From assembly GCA_038363005.1 (NCBI GenBank), contig JBBQBI010000008.1, positions 1 through 64,000 of the forward strand: a stretch of DNA of 64,000 nt, in the 5' to 3' direction. Source of the stretch: JAKOWB01 sp038363005 (GTDB lineage Bacteria > Pseudomonadota > Alphaproteobacteria > Kiloniellales > JACOMY01). The notes under the pieces were generated by a model that did no database searches, had not been told where the DNA came from, and was given only the letters and a program-made list of their open reading frames with translations. The position numbers and the translations under genes are program-made. This document shows positions 7,827 to 15,934 of the stretch, in pieces; the stretch's first letter is position 1; every line of letters starts with the position of its first letter.

Positions 7827-8672
7827 CTAGACCGCCTCCACCGCCACGCTCTCCGCCGTGGCCCGCACCAAGTCCTCCTGCGCCGCCACCATCAGCAGTT
7901 CGCGGCTGTCCGCCGCGGCGCTGCGGGCGATCACCGCCAGCAGCCGGGCGACGGCCAGGCGCGCCGCTGCCAGCAGGTCGCCTTGGCGCAGGCTTTCCAG
8001 CAGCCAGAGCCCGGCCAGCAGGTCGCCAGAGCCGTTCGGCGTGACCGAGAAGCGATAGCGCGGGGTCCACAGGCGCCAGGAGCGCTCCGCCGTCACCAAC
8101 AGCAGGCCGACGCGCTCGCTCTCCTCGTGCGCCGAGGTCACCAGCACCGCCCGGGTGACGCCGCGTACCAGGCCGCGCGCCGCCGCCAGGGTGGCGGCCT
8201 CGTCGCCGGTGGCGCGGCCGGTCAGGGTCTCCAGTTCGAAGGGATTGGGCGTCATCAGGCTGGCCAGCGGCACCAAGTGGCGGCTGACCGCCGTGGCCAG
8301 GCTGGCCGGCACATAGAGCCGCCCGTCGTCGCCCAGCACCGGGTCCAGCAGATAGGGGTAGTCGGGCCGCGCCTGCCGCAGCCGGGTCACCGCCGCCGCC
8401 ACCGCCTCGGCCGTCGGCGCCTCGCCCAGGAAGCCGGAGAGCAGGCCATCGGCCTGGCCCAGCACGCCCAGCCGCTCAAGCTGGCCAAGGATCGCCGTGA
8501 CCTCGCTGCCCGGCACCACCGGGCCGGCGTAGCTGCCGTAGCCCAGGTGGTTGGAGAACAGCACGGTGTCGACGGCCACCACCTCGCAGCCCAGGCGCTG
8601 CAGCGGAAAACCGAGCGAGGAGTTGCCGACATGGCCCCAGGCCACCCGGCTGGAAATCGATACGAGACGCAT
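7827..8672 (-). CDS. PdxY-like pyridoxal kinase
   Basis: 281-residue ribokinase-family protein, family role ATP-dependent phosphorylation of pyridoxal in vitamin B6 salvage. Visible features are the N-terminal VSISSRVAWGHVGNSS, the DPVLGDDGRLYV loop, LMTPNPFELETLTG, and the anion-hole sequence TPNGSGDLLAG near residue 225-235 with the catalytic Asp. The ATG at 8672 gives the family's normal N-terminus; a 28-residue upstream extension has no support. It is convergent with fabI and divergent from the CitE-like gene. PdxY rather than PdxK is suggested by the SSxVxxGxVGN start, but substrate preference is not certain. Confidence 0.85.
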   Translation of the reverse strand: MRLVSISSRVAWGHVGNSSLGFPLQRLGCEVVAVDTVLFSNHLGYGSYAGPVVPGSEVTAILGQLERLGVLGQADGLLSGFLGEAPTAEAVAAAVTRLRQARPDYPYLLDPVLGDDGRLYVPASLATAVSRHLVPLASLMTPNPFELETLTGRATGDEAATLAAARGLVRGVTRAVLVTSAHEESERVGLLLVTAERSWRLWTPRYRFSVTPNGSGDLLAGLWLLESLRQGDLLAAARLAVARLLAVIARSAAADSRELLMVAAQEDLVRATAESVAVEAV

Positions 8673-8755
8673 GGCGGTGGGTCGCTTGCCTGGACGGGAC
8701 GAGGCTCTATAGTCGCCGGCCAAGGTGAAGGCAATCACGCGAAAGAACCAGGACA

Positions 8756-9628
8756 ATGAGTCAGACTGCGCGGCCTCGCCGCTCCGTGCTCTACACGCCC
8801 GGCTCCAACCAGCGCGCGCTGGACAAGGGGCGTGAGATCGGCGCCGACGCCTTGATCCTGGACCTCGAGGACGCCGTCGCGCCGGACGCCAAGGAAGCGG
8901 CGCGCCGGCAGGTGGTCGAGACGGTGAAGACCGGTGGCTATGGCCATCGCGAGCTGGTCATCCGGGTCAACGGCCTGGACAGCCCCTGGGGCGCCGACGA
9001 CCTGACCGCCGTCGCCACCGCCGGGGCCGACGCCGTGCTGCTGCCCAAGGTGGAAAGCGCCGCCATGGTGGAGGAGGCCGAGCGCCGCCTGCGCCAGGCC
9101 GGCGCGCCGCAGTCGCTGGCACTCTGGTGCATGATGGAAACCCCGCTCGGCATCCTCAACGCGCAGCAGATCGCCGGCGCCAGCCCGCGCCTGGCCTGCC
9201 TGGTGATGGGTACATCGGACCTGGTGAAGGACCTGCAGGCGGCGCACACCGCTTTGCGCCTGCCGGTGCTGACCAGCCTCTCGCTGTGCCTGTTGGCGGC
9301 CCGCGCCTATGGGCTGGCGGCGCTGGACGGCGTGCACCTGGACTTGGCCGACGACGAGGGCTTTCGCCAGGTCTGCCAGCAGGGCAAAGAGCTGGGCTTC
9401 GACGGCAAGACACTGATCCATCCGAAGACCGTGCCGGTGGCGAACGAGATCTTCGCCCCCTCGGCCGCCGAGGTGGCGCAGGCGCAGAAGATCATCGCCG
9501 CGCACGCCGCCGCCCTGGCCGAAGGCAAGGGCGTGGTACTGTTGGACGGCAAGCTGATCGAGAACCTGCACGTGGAGAGCGCGCGCCGCCTGGTGGCCCA
9601 GGCCGACGCCATCGCTGCCCGGCAGTGA
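8756..9628 (+). CDS. CitE/HpcH-family lyase (malyl-CoA lyase-like)
   Basis: 290-residue TIM-barrel protein of the CitE/HpcH/HpaI group. Seen are RSVLYTPGSN at the N-terminus, LDLEDAVAP with metal-binding and substrate-binding acids, the conserved RVNGLDSPWG, and LLPKVESA. Members cleave or hydrolyse malyl-CoA-type or citramalyl-CoA esters. The fused acyl-lyase partners CitD and CitF are absent, so this is a stand-alone enzyme such as malyl-CoA thioesterase/beta-methylmalyl-CoA lyase or citramalyl-CoA lyase; the sequence alone does not decide. The ATG at 8756 overlaps no other gene, and yajQ follows after 21 bases. Confidence 0.85.
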   Translation: MSQTARPRRSVLYTPGSNQRALDKGREIGADALILDLEDAVAPDAKEAARRQVVETVKTGGYGHRELVIRVNGLDSPWGADDLTAVATAGADAVLLPKVESAAMVEEAERRLRQAGAPQSLALWCMMETPLGILNAQQIAGASPRLACLVMGTSDLVKDLQAAHTALRLPVLTSLSLCLLAARAYGLAALDGVHLDLADDEGFRQVCQQGKELGFDGKTLIHPKTVPVANEIFAPSAAEVAQAQKIIAAHAAALAEGKGVVLLDGKLIENLHVESARRLVAQADAIAARQ

Positions 9629-9649
9629 TCTAAGCAGGGAGGTGCTGCG

Positions 9650-10135
9650 ATGCCTTCGTTCGACGTGGTGTCCAAGGTCAACATGCCCGAGGTCGAGAAC
9701 GCCCTGGCCAGCATGAAGCGCGAGATCGGCCAGCGGTTCGACTTCAAGGGCTCGAGCTGCTCGATCGAGCTGAAGGATGGCGTGATGACCATCCTGGCCG
9801 ACGACAATCTGAAGCTGAAGCAGATGCACGAGCTGCTGCAGCAGCACCTGGCCCGCCGCAAGGTCGAGGTCTCAGCGCTGGACTACGCCGATCCGCAGAA
9901 GGCCAGCGGCAGCGCCGTGCGCCAGCTGGTGACCATCAAGCAGGGCATCACCCAGGAGCTGGCGAAGACGCTGGTCAAGGCGATCAAGGATTCCAAGCTG
10001 AAGGTGCAGGCGCAGATCCAGGGCGACGAGCTGCGCATCACCGGCAAGAACCGTGACGACCTGCAGACCGCCATCGCCCTGCTGCGCAAGACCGAGGTCG
10101 AGCAGCCGCTGCAGTATGTGAACTTCCGGGAGTAG
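9650..10135 (+). CDS. YajQ-family nucleotide-binding protein
   Basis: 161-residue cytoplasmic protein, full length for the family, made of two ferredoxin-like (RRM-like) halves. The N-terminus MPSFDVVSKVNMPEVENA and the core RFDFKGSS and QVQGDELRITGKNRDDLQ-like segments are diagnostic. Family members bind nucleic acids, and some bind cyclic di-GMP and act as co-regulators; which applies here is not known. A GGGAGG lies at 9638-9643 before the ATG. A palindromic repeat lies downstream, between this gene and the convergent leuA. Confidence 0.92.
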   Translation: MPSFDVVSKVNMPEVENALASMKREIGQRFDFKGSSCSIELKDGVMTILADDNLKLKQMHELLQQHLARRKVEVSALDYADPQKASGSAVRQLVTIKQGITQELAKTLVKAIKDSKLKVQAQIQGDELRITGKNRDDLQTAIALLRKTEVEQPLQYVNFRE

Positions 10136-10190
10136 GCAGCGGCCGCTCGCCGGGGCCCGGATTGCCCGTCCAACGCAATCGATAGCGGTC

Positions 10191-10305
10191 GTCATCCCAG
10201 CCAAGGAGCGCAGCGACGCTGAGCCGGGACCCAGGGGACTGGGCTCGATATAGCGTGCCTGGTCCCCTGGGTCCCGGCTCTCCGCTGCGCTGCGGCCGGG
10301 ATGAC
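10191..10305. repeat. Gene-less copy of the palindromic repeat element
   Basis: 115-bp inverted repeat with outer arms GTCATCCCAG/CCGGGATGAC and inner arms CCGGGACCCAGGGG (10224-10237) and CCCCTGGGTCCCGG (10264-10277). The 26-base loop has no coding capacity. The inner arms are identical to those at 1270-1692 and 39615-39733. It lies between convergent yajQ and leuA and could act as a bidirectional transcription stop, though no T-run is present. Confidence 0.9.
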
Positions 10306-10382
10306 AGGTTGGCAAGGCTTTCGCGCAAATCTCCCTCAAGTGCGCGGAGTGCCGCGCTGCGCGTGGGCAGAACGAAGGCTTG

Positions 10383-12056
10383 TTACCCCAGCACCCGGTT
10401 GGCGCCGCTGAGTACGGCGCGCAGCGAGGCCATGACGATGGACTTGTGCTGGCCGACGCCGAACAGGTTGCCCTTTGGCGACTTCAGCTCGACATAGGCC
10501 ACGGCCGCGGCGTCGGCGCCGGTGCCCAGCGCATGCTCCGAGTAGTCAGCGACCTCGATGTCGAGGCCGAAGGCGAGGTTCAGCGCCTCGACGAAGGCGT
10601 CGATCGGGCCGTTGCCGCTGCCCTCGATCACCGTCTCGACACCGTCGCGCAGCAGCGTCGCGGTCAGCACCCGCTCGCCCGGCCGCGTGACGTCGGGGAT
10701 GGTGCGGTAGTCGACCAGCGCCAAGCTCGCCGCCGGCCGTTCCAGGTACTCGTCGTTGAAGGCCTGCCAGAGCTGCTGCGACGACAGCTCGCGCCCGCCG
10801 CTGTCGGCCAGCGCCTGCACCGTCTTGCTGAACTCCACCTGCAGCTTGCGCGGCAGCTGCACGCCATAATCCTTCTGCAGGATATAGGCCACGCCGCCCT
10901 TGCCCGACTGGCTGTTGATGCGGATCACCGCGTCGTAGCTGCGGCCCACGTCGCCCGGGTCGATCGGCAGGTAGGGCACCTCCCACTCGCCGCTGTTGCT
11001 CTGCGCCATGGCCTTCAGGCCCTTGTTGATGGCGTCCTGATGGGAGCCGGAGAAGGCGGTATAGACCAGCTCGCCGGCGTAGGGATGGCGCGGGTGCACC
11101 GGCAGCTGGTTGCAGTGCTCCACCACCTTCACCAGGGCGTCGATGTCGTCGATCCGCAGCCCCGGGTCGATGCCCTGGGTGAACATGTTGAGCGCGATGT
11201 TGACGATGTCGACGTTGCCGGTGCGCTCGCCATTGCCGAACAGCGTGCCTTCGACCCGGTCGGCGCCGGCCATGATCGCCAGCTCGGCCGCCGCCACGCC
11301 GGTGCCGCGGTCGTTGTGCGGATGCACCGATAGCACCACCGCCTCGCGGTCGCGGATGTTGCGGCTGAACCACTCGATCTGGTCGGCGTAGATGTTGGGT
11401 GTCGCCATCTCCACCGTCGCCGGCAGGTTCAGGATCACCGGCTTCTCCGGCGTCGGCTGCCAGACCTCCATTACCGCCTCGCAGATCTCCTTGGCGAACT
11501 CCAGCTCGGTGCCGGTGAAGCTCTCCGGCGAGTACTGGAAGAGCACCTCGGTCTCGTCCCGCATCTCCTCGGCCAGCTGCTTGATCAGCTGGGCGCCCTT
11601 GACCGCGATCTCGACGATGCCGGCGCGGTCCAGGCCGAAGACCACGCGGCGCTGCAGCGTCGAGGTCGAGTTGTAGAGGTGCATGATGGCGCGCCGCGCG
11701 CCGCGTACAGATTCGAAGCTGCGGCGGATCAGCTCCTCGCGCGACTGCGTCAACACCTGGATGGTGACGTCGCCGGGAATGCGCTTGGCGTCCACCAGGT
11801 GGCGCACGAAGGCGAAGTCGGTTTCCGAGGCAGCCGGAAAGCCGACCTCGATCTCCTTGAAGCCCATCGCCAGCAGCGTGTCGAAGAACAGCGACTTGCG
11901 CTCGTGCCCCATGGGGTCGACCAGGGCCTGGTTGCCGTCGCGCAGGTCGACCGAGCACCAGACCGGTGGCTTGGTGATGACGGCGCCGGGCCAGCGGCGG
12001 TCGGGCAGCTTGATAGGCTGGAAGGGGCGGTACTTCTTCGAGGGATCGACGTTCAT
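10383..12056 (-). CDS. leuA: 2-isopropylmalate synthase
   Basis: Condenses acetyl-CoA with 2-oxoisovalerate, the first committed step of leucine synthesis, in the cytoplasm. 557 residues: TIM-barrel catalytic domain with the entry motif SVDLRDGNQALVDP and metal-binding HPHNDRGTG, a linker, and a C-terminal regulatory domain (about 430-557) where leucine feedback acts. The N-terminal KYRPFQPIKLPDR places it in the longer LeuA subclass found in many alphaproteobacteria and actinobacteria. The ATG at 12056 has GGAG-like sequence just upstream. A short leucine-rich frame with its own promoter lies 108 bases upstream on the same strand, suggesting attenuation control. Confidence 0.95.
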   Translation of the reverse strand: MNVDPSKKYRPFQPIKLPDRRWPGAVITKPPVWCSVDLRDGNQALVDPMGHERKSLFFDTLLAMGFKEIEVGFPAASETDFAFVRHLVDAKRIPGDVTIQVLTQSREELIRRSFESVRGARRAIMHLYNSTSTLQRRVVFGLDRAGIVEIAVKGAQLIKQLAEEMRDETEVLFQYSPESFTGTELEFAKEICEAVMEVWQPTPEKPVILNLPATVEMATPNIYADQIEWFSRNIRDREAVVLSVHPHNDRGTGVAAAELAIMAGADRVEGTLFGNGERTGNVDIVNIALNMFTQGIDPGLRIDDIDALVKVVEHCNQLPVHPRHPYAGELVYTAFSGSHQDAINKGLKAMAQSNSGEWEVPYLPIDPGDVGRSYDAVIRINSQSGKGGVAYILQKDYGVQLPRKLQVEFSKTVQALADSGGRELSSQQLWQAFNDEYLERPAASLALVDYRTIPDVTRPGERVLTATLLRDGVETVIEGSGNGPIDAFVEALNLAFGLDIEVADYSEHALGTGADAAAVAYVELKSPKGNLFGVGQHKSIVMASLRAVLSGANRVLG

Positions 12057-12164
12057 GGAGCTTCTCGCTGCGAGGGGCGGCCCCGGTTGGAAGCCTGGGG
12101 GCGGCCGTTGTCGGACAGGGTGGTCAAGCGACGGGAACCCGCGGCCACCGGCGGCCGCTTGGGT

Positions 12165-12260
12165 TCAGCGCCGACGGCCGTCGCTAAGTCGCGCGAGACG
12201 CAGGGCGCCGGAACGCGGCGCCCGCAAGGCCAGGTCGGACAGGGTCGGCCGCAGGATCAT
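12165..12260 (-). CDS. Putative leucine-rich leader peptide upstream of leuA
   Basis: 31-codon frame from ATG (12260) to TGA (12165), encoding 7 leucines at positions 3, 7, 10, 12, 20, 22 and 25. It begins exactly where transcription from the promoter at 12267-12295 should start, so the mRNA would be leaderless, as known for the trpL leader peptides of rhizobia. A 7-bp hairpin (GGGCGCC/GGCGCCC, 12203-12223) lies within the frame and a 6-bp hairpin (GCGGCC/GGCCGC, 12141-12158) just after it. The leucine codons are spread out, not in a run, and no U-tract terminator is visible, so attenuation is a hypothesis. Confidence 0.4.
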   Translation of the reverse strand: MILRPTLSDLALRAPRSGALRLARLSDGRRR

Positions 12261-12266
12261 GGGGCG

Positions 12267-12295
12267 AGACTAGCGGCGGCCGGCGGAGGGGGCAA
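12267..12295 (-). promoter_or_regulatory. Promoter of the leuA leader and leuA
   Basis: Minus-strand TTGCCC (12295-12290), a 17-base spacer, then TAGTCT (12272-12267). Six bases separate the -10 from the ATG of the leader frame, putting the expected transcription start on its first base. Confidence 0.5.
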
Positions 12296-12406
12296 TACAA
12301 AGGCCTGGCCTGCGCTGCCGTGCGCCGGGCGACCGCCCACCCCGCTTGACGACGGGCGAGCCGATCCTGGATCCTGGCGTACAGTGGTAGTCAACGGGAG
12401 AGGCCC

Positions 12407-12694
12407 ATGATCCGGCTTGGCGTTGCCCTGGTGCTGCTGGCCGCGACAGCTGGCCTGGCCCACGCGGACGCGGCGGCCTTCCAGGCCCTTGGCGCCGACG
12501 CGCAGAAGATCGTCAACAAGGTCACTTCGGACAAGCCGGAGGACACGGCGGTCTGCGCCGGCGGCGGCGAGGAGCTGCGCAGCAAGGTGGTCAGCGCGAC
12601 CAAGAGCCTCTACTTCGCCGGCAGCCTGGCGGGTGAACCCAGGCCGGCGGGCGAGGCAGCCGGGGAATACCTCAAGGCGCTCTGCAAGCTCTAA
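12407..12694 (+). CDS. Small secreted protein of unknown function
   Basis: 95 residues with a clear signal peptide: MIRLGVALVLLAATAGLAHA, with cleavage likely after AHA at residue 20. The mature part of about 75 residues contains two cysteines (AVCAGGG and ALCKL at the very C-terminus), which could form one disulfide in the periplasm. GGGAGAGG lies just before the ATG at 12407. It stands alone between the divergent leuA leader and a repeat-rich gap. I do not recognise the family. Codon use matches its neighbours, so it is a plausible native gene. Confidence 0.7.
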   Translation: MIRLGVALVLLAATAGLAHADAAAFQALGADAQKIVNKVTSDKPEDTAVCAGGGEELRSKVVSATKSLYFAGSLAGEPRPAGEAAGEYLKALCKL

Positions 12695-13095
12695 GGCCGC
12701 TTCGCTGTCGTCCCCGGTGCGTCATGCCCGGGCGTGACCCGGGCATCCAGATTTCCGCGCCGGATGGCGGACAGAAAATCTGGACCCTCGGGACAAGCCC
12801 GCTGGTGTCCGGTTCAGCCCTGATCGTCATCCCGGCCAAGCGAAGCGCGAGCCGGGATCCCTCCACGTGTTCGTGCAGACACTGGGAATCCCACCGCCGG
12901 CGAAGGGAGCTACATGGGCCCCGGCTCTTCGGCCGGGGTGACAGCGAGAGGAATTGCCAAGCAAGCGCCCGTTGGCGGCAAATCGAAGCAGACCCAGGCC
13001 AAGCTTGGTCGGCGTCGGCGCGCGCCTGCTGCTTAACCGGACACCAGTGGGTCAAGCCCGAGGGTGACGGCGATGCGGCGTGTGGCGGCGACCCT
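12695..13095. repeat. Intergenic cluster of palindromic repeats
   Basis: About 400 bases without a gene. ATGCCCGGG/CCCGGGCAT (12724-12746) forms a 9-bp hairpin with a five-base loop; CCAGATTT and AAATCTGG nearby (about 12748-12784) form a second one. At about 12826-12944 there is a degenerate relative of the 1270/10191/39615 repeat, starting GTCATCCCGG and ending CCGGGGTGAC. The rest, to 13095, shows nothing I can name. The cluster follows the stop of the small secreted protein and precedes the convergent SDR gene. Confidence 0.65.
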
Positions 13096-13854
13096 TCACT
13101 GCATCCGCATGGCGCCATCCAGCCGGATGGTCTCGGCGTTCAGCATGGCGTTGTCGCAGAGGTGCAGGACCAGGCGGGCGAACTCGTCGGGCGTGCCGAA
13201 GCGCTTGGGGAAGGGCACCTGTCCGGCCAGGTTGTCCTGGACCTCCTGCGGCATGTTCAGCAGCAGCGGCGTGCCGATCAGGCCGGGGGCGATGGTCAGC
13301 ACGCGGATGCCGCTCTTCGCCAGCTCGCGGGCGATCGGCAGCATCATGCCGACGATGCCGGCCTTGGACGCGCTGTAGGCGGCCTGGCCGATCTGCCCCT
13401 CGAAGGCGGCGACCGAGGCGGTGGAGACGATGAGGCCGCGCTCGTTGTCGGCGTTCAGGGCCGGCGCCGCCGCCATCTGCGCCGCCGCCAGGCGCAGCAG
13501 GTTGAAGGAGCCGATCAGGTTGACCCGGATCACGCTCTCGAAGTCCTGCAGCGCCATGGCGCCGTCGCGGCCGACCACGCGCTTGGCCGGGGCGATACCG
13601 GCGCAGTTCACCAGCACGCGGCAGGGGCCATGCGCCGCCTGCGCCGCAGCCATCGCGGCCTCGGCTGCGGCGGCGTCGGCCACGTCGCAGGCCAAGCCCA
13701 GGCCGCCGAGCTCCCGGCCCATGGCCGTGGCGGCCTCGGCCTTCATGTCGAGCACCGTCACCTTGGCGCCGGCGCCGGCCAGGCGCTTGGCGGTCGCCGC
13801 CCCCAGACCCGATGCGCCGCCGGTAACCACCGCGGCCAGACCCTTCACGTCCAT
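13096..13854 (-). CDS. Short-chain dehydrogenase (HSD10/3-hydroxyacyl-CoA dehydrogenase-like)
   Basis: 252-residue NAD(P)-dependent SDR. The cofactor motif TGGASGLG is at residues 11-18, NCAG at 83-86, and the catalytic Tyr-x3-Lys is YSASK at 160-164 with Ser near 145-148. The overall pattern (VTGGASGLGAATAKRLAGAGA, LDM after strand 2, APGLIGTPLL) resembles type II 3-hydroxyacyl-CoA dehydrogenases. That would place it in beta-oxidation or branched-chain acyl-CoA breakdown. The ATG at 13854 has AAGGGGAC upstream. It starts 26 bases after the Rieske oxygenase stop on the same strand. Substrate specificity is inferred from resemblance. Confidence 0.85.
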   Translation of the reverse strand: MDVKGLAAVVTGGASGLGAATAKRLAGAGAKVTVLDMKAEAATAMGRELGGLGLACDVADAAAAEAAMAAAQAAHGPCRVLVNCAGIAPAKRVVGRDGAMALQDFESVIRVNLIGSFNLLRLAAAQMAAAPALNADNERGLIVSTASVAAFEGQIGQAAYSASKAGIVGMMLPIARELAKSGIRVLTIAPGLIGTPLLLNMPQEVQDNLAGQVPFPKRFGTPDEFARLVLHLCDNAMLNAETIRLDGAMRMQ

Positions 13855-13880
13855 CAGTTCGTCCCCTTCTGCTCTCGTCG

Positions 13881-14927
13881 CTAGCTGCGCCAGGTCAGCG
13901 TCTTGGCACGCAGCGGGTTCTCGAAGGCACGGCCCTCCTCGGCGGCGCGCAGCCATTCGCGCTTCACCCGGAAGTACCACTTCGCCTGGGTGTCGGCATC
14001 GTCGACCAGCAGCAGCGCCGGATTGTGCTTCAGCCCCTCCTGCTGCAGCACCACCACCTCGCGGTCCTGGTCCAGGAAGACCCCGGCCAGATGCTTCAGG
14101 ACCGGCTGGGCCAGGGTCATCCAGGGCGGGGTCCACCAGAAGACCTGGTGCACCTCGCTTTCCTGCGTCGTCAGCGGCGTGATGGCGGTCAGCCCGACCA
14201 GGCAGTGGCGCTCGCTCCGCACCTGCTCGATGCGCAGGCCGGGCAACTGGTAGCTGATCTCGGTCGTCACCACGCGGCCGAAGGGGCGATAGATGCGGTT
14301 CTCCGGCGGCAGGCGGTGGCGCTTCATGCGCCAGCCCAGCGGTGCCGGCTCGAACTCCTTGGTCTTCTGCCGCAGCTTGCTGGCGTTCTTCTTCCACCAC
14401 CAGGAGGTATGCACGAAGGCGGCGTGGGTCGGGTCCATCAGACCATAGATGGCGTGGTCGGCGTTGCAGGGAAATGACCTCAGCAGGGTGAAGGCCGGCC
14501 GCGCCTCGGCCGGGAAGCCTGGCATCTGCGGCGGCGGCGGTGCCTCGACCGGCGTCTTGCCGGCGCGGTAGATCCACACCAGGCCCTGCGATTCGGCGAC
14601 CTGATAGCTCTGCACCTTGATGCGGCCGCAGTCGAAGTCCTGGCCCGGTACCAGCGAGGGGATGGCGCTGCAACGTCCGTCCGGCCCGAAGCGCCAGCCG
14701 TGGTAGCGGCAGGTGACCTCGCGCCCATCGAAGCGGCCATGGTGCAGGGGAATGCCGCGGTGCGGGCAGATGTCGCGCAGCGCGAAGACCTTGCCTTCGC
14801 TGGTGCGGCCGAACAGCAGCGGTTCGCCGAACAGCGTCTTGGCCAGGGTATGGCCGGCCTTCAGCGCGCGGCCGGGAAAGGCCACGTACCAGAAATCGTC
14901 AAGCCAGGCGGCGCCGGTGTCGAGCAT
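13881..14927 (-). CDS. Rieske [2Fe-2S] aromatic-ring-hydroxylating oxygenase, alpha-subunit type
   Basis: 348 residues. N-terminal Rieske domain with CPHRG and CRYHGW (residues about 54-80, two Cys and two His cluster ligands), then a C-terminal catalytic domain with the mononuclear iron site in DHAIYGLMDPTHAAFVH (about residues 158-174). Such enzymes use a separate reductase to hydroxylate or demethylate ring compounds. No reductase or ferredoxin gene is in this window, so the electron donor must be elsewhere. It is close to vanillate demethylase/PobA-like oxygenases in layout, but the substrate is unknown. The SDR downstream may act on the product. Confidence 0.87.
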   Translation of the reverse strand: MLDTGAAWLDDFWYVAFPGRALKAGHTLAKTLFGEPLLFGRTSEGKVFALRDICPHRGIPLHHGRFDGREVTCRYHGWRFGPDGRCSAIPSLVPGQDFDCGRIKVQSYQVAESQGLVWIYRAGKTPVEAPPPPQMPGFPAEARPAFTLLRSFPCNADHAIYGLMDPTHAAFVHTSWWWKKNASKLRQKTKEFEPAPLGWRMKRHRLPPENRIYRPFGRVVTTEISYQLPGLRIEQVRSERHCLVGLTAITPLTTQESEVHQVFWWTPPWMTLAQPVLKHLAGVFLDQDREVVVLQQEGLKHNPALLLVDDADTQAKWYFRVKREWLRAAEEGRAFENPLRAKTLTWRS

Positions 14928-14976
14928 GTTTCTCCCCCTCCCCTAGCACAGAGGCGCCAGGGGCTGCGAGGCATTG

Positions 14977-15921
14977 CTAAGCATCCGTCGGCGGGGTGCC
15001 TTGATCCAGCGCAGGCGGGGTTGCCCGGGCCGCCGCCAGGGCCTGGCGCGCGATGCGCCCCTCGCGCCGGGCGATGTAGAGCGTGGAGGCGACGATCACC
15101 GTGGCGCCGGCCAGGGTCCAGCCGTCTGGCACCTCGGCGAACAGCAGGTAGCCGATGATCCCGGCGAAGATCAGCTTGCTGTAGTCGAAGGGCGCGATGA
15201 AGCTGGATTCCCCGGTGCGGTAGGCCTTGATGAAAAGCGCCTGGGCGGCCACGCCGACCAGCCCCACGGCGGCCAGCATGACCCATTCTAACGGGGTCGG
15301 CTGGCGCCACACTGCAATCGCTGGGACGATGGCGACCAGCAGCGAGGTGACGCAGAAATAGAACAGCATGACGGCCTGGCTTTCGCCCGGCGGGAAGCGC
15401 TTCACCAGGGTCACCGCCCAGGCCACCAGCAGCGCGGCGGCGAGCGAGGCCAGGGCGTTGGGATCGAAGGTCTCGGCCCCCGGGCGCACCATGACCAGCA
15501 CGCCGCCGAAGCCGACCAGCGTGGCGCTCCAGCGTCGCCAGCGCACGCGCTCCTTCAGCACCAGGGCGGCCAGCACCACGGTGAAGAGCGGCGTGGTGAA
15601 GCCCAGCGCCGTCACCGTCGCCAACGGCAGGTGGGCGATGGCGTAGATCCCCAGGAACATCGCAGTGGAGCCCGCCAGGGCACGGCCGAAGTGCACCCAG
15701 GGGTGCTTGGTGTGGAAGCGCTTGATGCCACCGCGCAGCAGGAAGGGCAGCAGCGCGCCGAAGGCGAAGAAGGCCCGCGCCAGGGCGATCTGGAAGGGGT
15801 CCATGCCGCCGTTGGCCAGCAGCTTGGCCAGGGTCGAGTTGACGGTGAAGCCGAGCGCCGAGACGACGATCAGCAGCGCGCCCTGTTCGTTGGCGGCCAG
15901 CGCGGCGAAGCGGCGATTCAC
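14977..15921 (-). CDS. EamA/DMT-family transporter (first of a tandem pair)
   Basis: 314-residue inner-membrane protein with about ten hydrophobic segments in two EamA halves (boundaries near residues 18-150 and 165-290). Members export or import amino acids, nucleosides or other metabolites; the substrate is not predictable. Shared with the next gene are KERVRWRRWSATLVGF and the FDYxKL/LFAEVPDGW and TLYIARRE segments, which shows recent tandem duplication. The gene ends about 50 bases before the Rieske oxygenase start. Confidence 0.85.
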   Translation of the reverse strand: MNRRFAALAANEQGALLIVVSALGFTVNSTLAKLLANGGMDPFQIALARAFFAFGALLPFLLRGGIKRFHTKHPWVHFGRALAGSTAMFLGIYAIAHLPLATVTALGFTTPLFTVVLAALVLKERVRWRRWSATLVGFGGVLVMVRPGAETFDPNALASLAAALLVAWAVTLVKRFPPGESQAVMLFYFCVTSLLVAIVPAIAVWRQPTPLEWVMLAAVGLVGVAAQALFIKAYRTGESSFIAPFDYSKLIFAGIIGYLLFAEVPDGWTLAGATVIVASTLYIARREGRIARQALAAARATPPALDQGTPPTDA

Positions 15922-15934
15922 CTTGGCCGCCCCC

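Noticed and set aside
13096..14673. Apparent fusion of the SDR with an upstream Arg/Gly/Ala-rich region.
   Set aside because: The upstream part is an off-frame reading of the Rieske oxygenase gene; the SDR has its own ATG at 13854 with a ribosome site.
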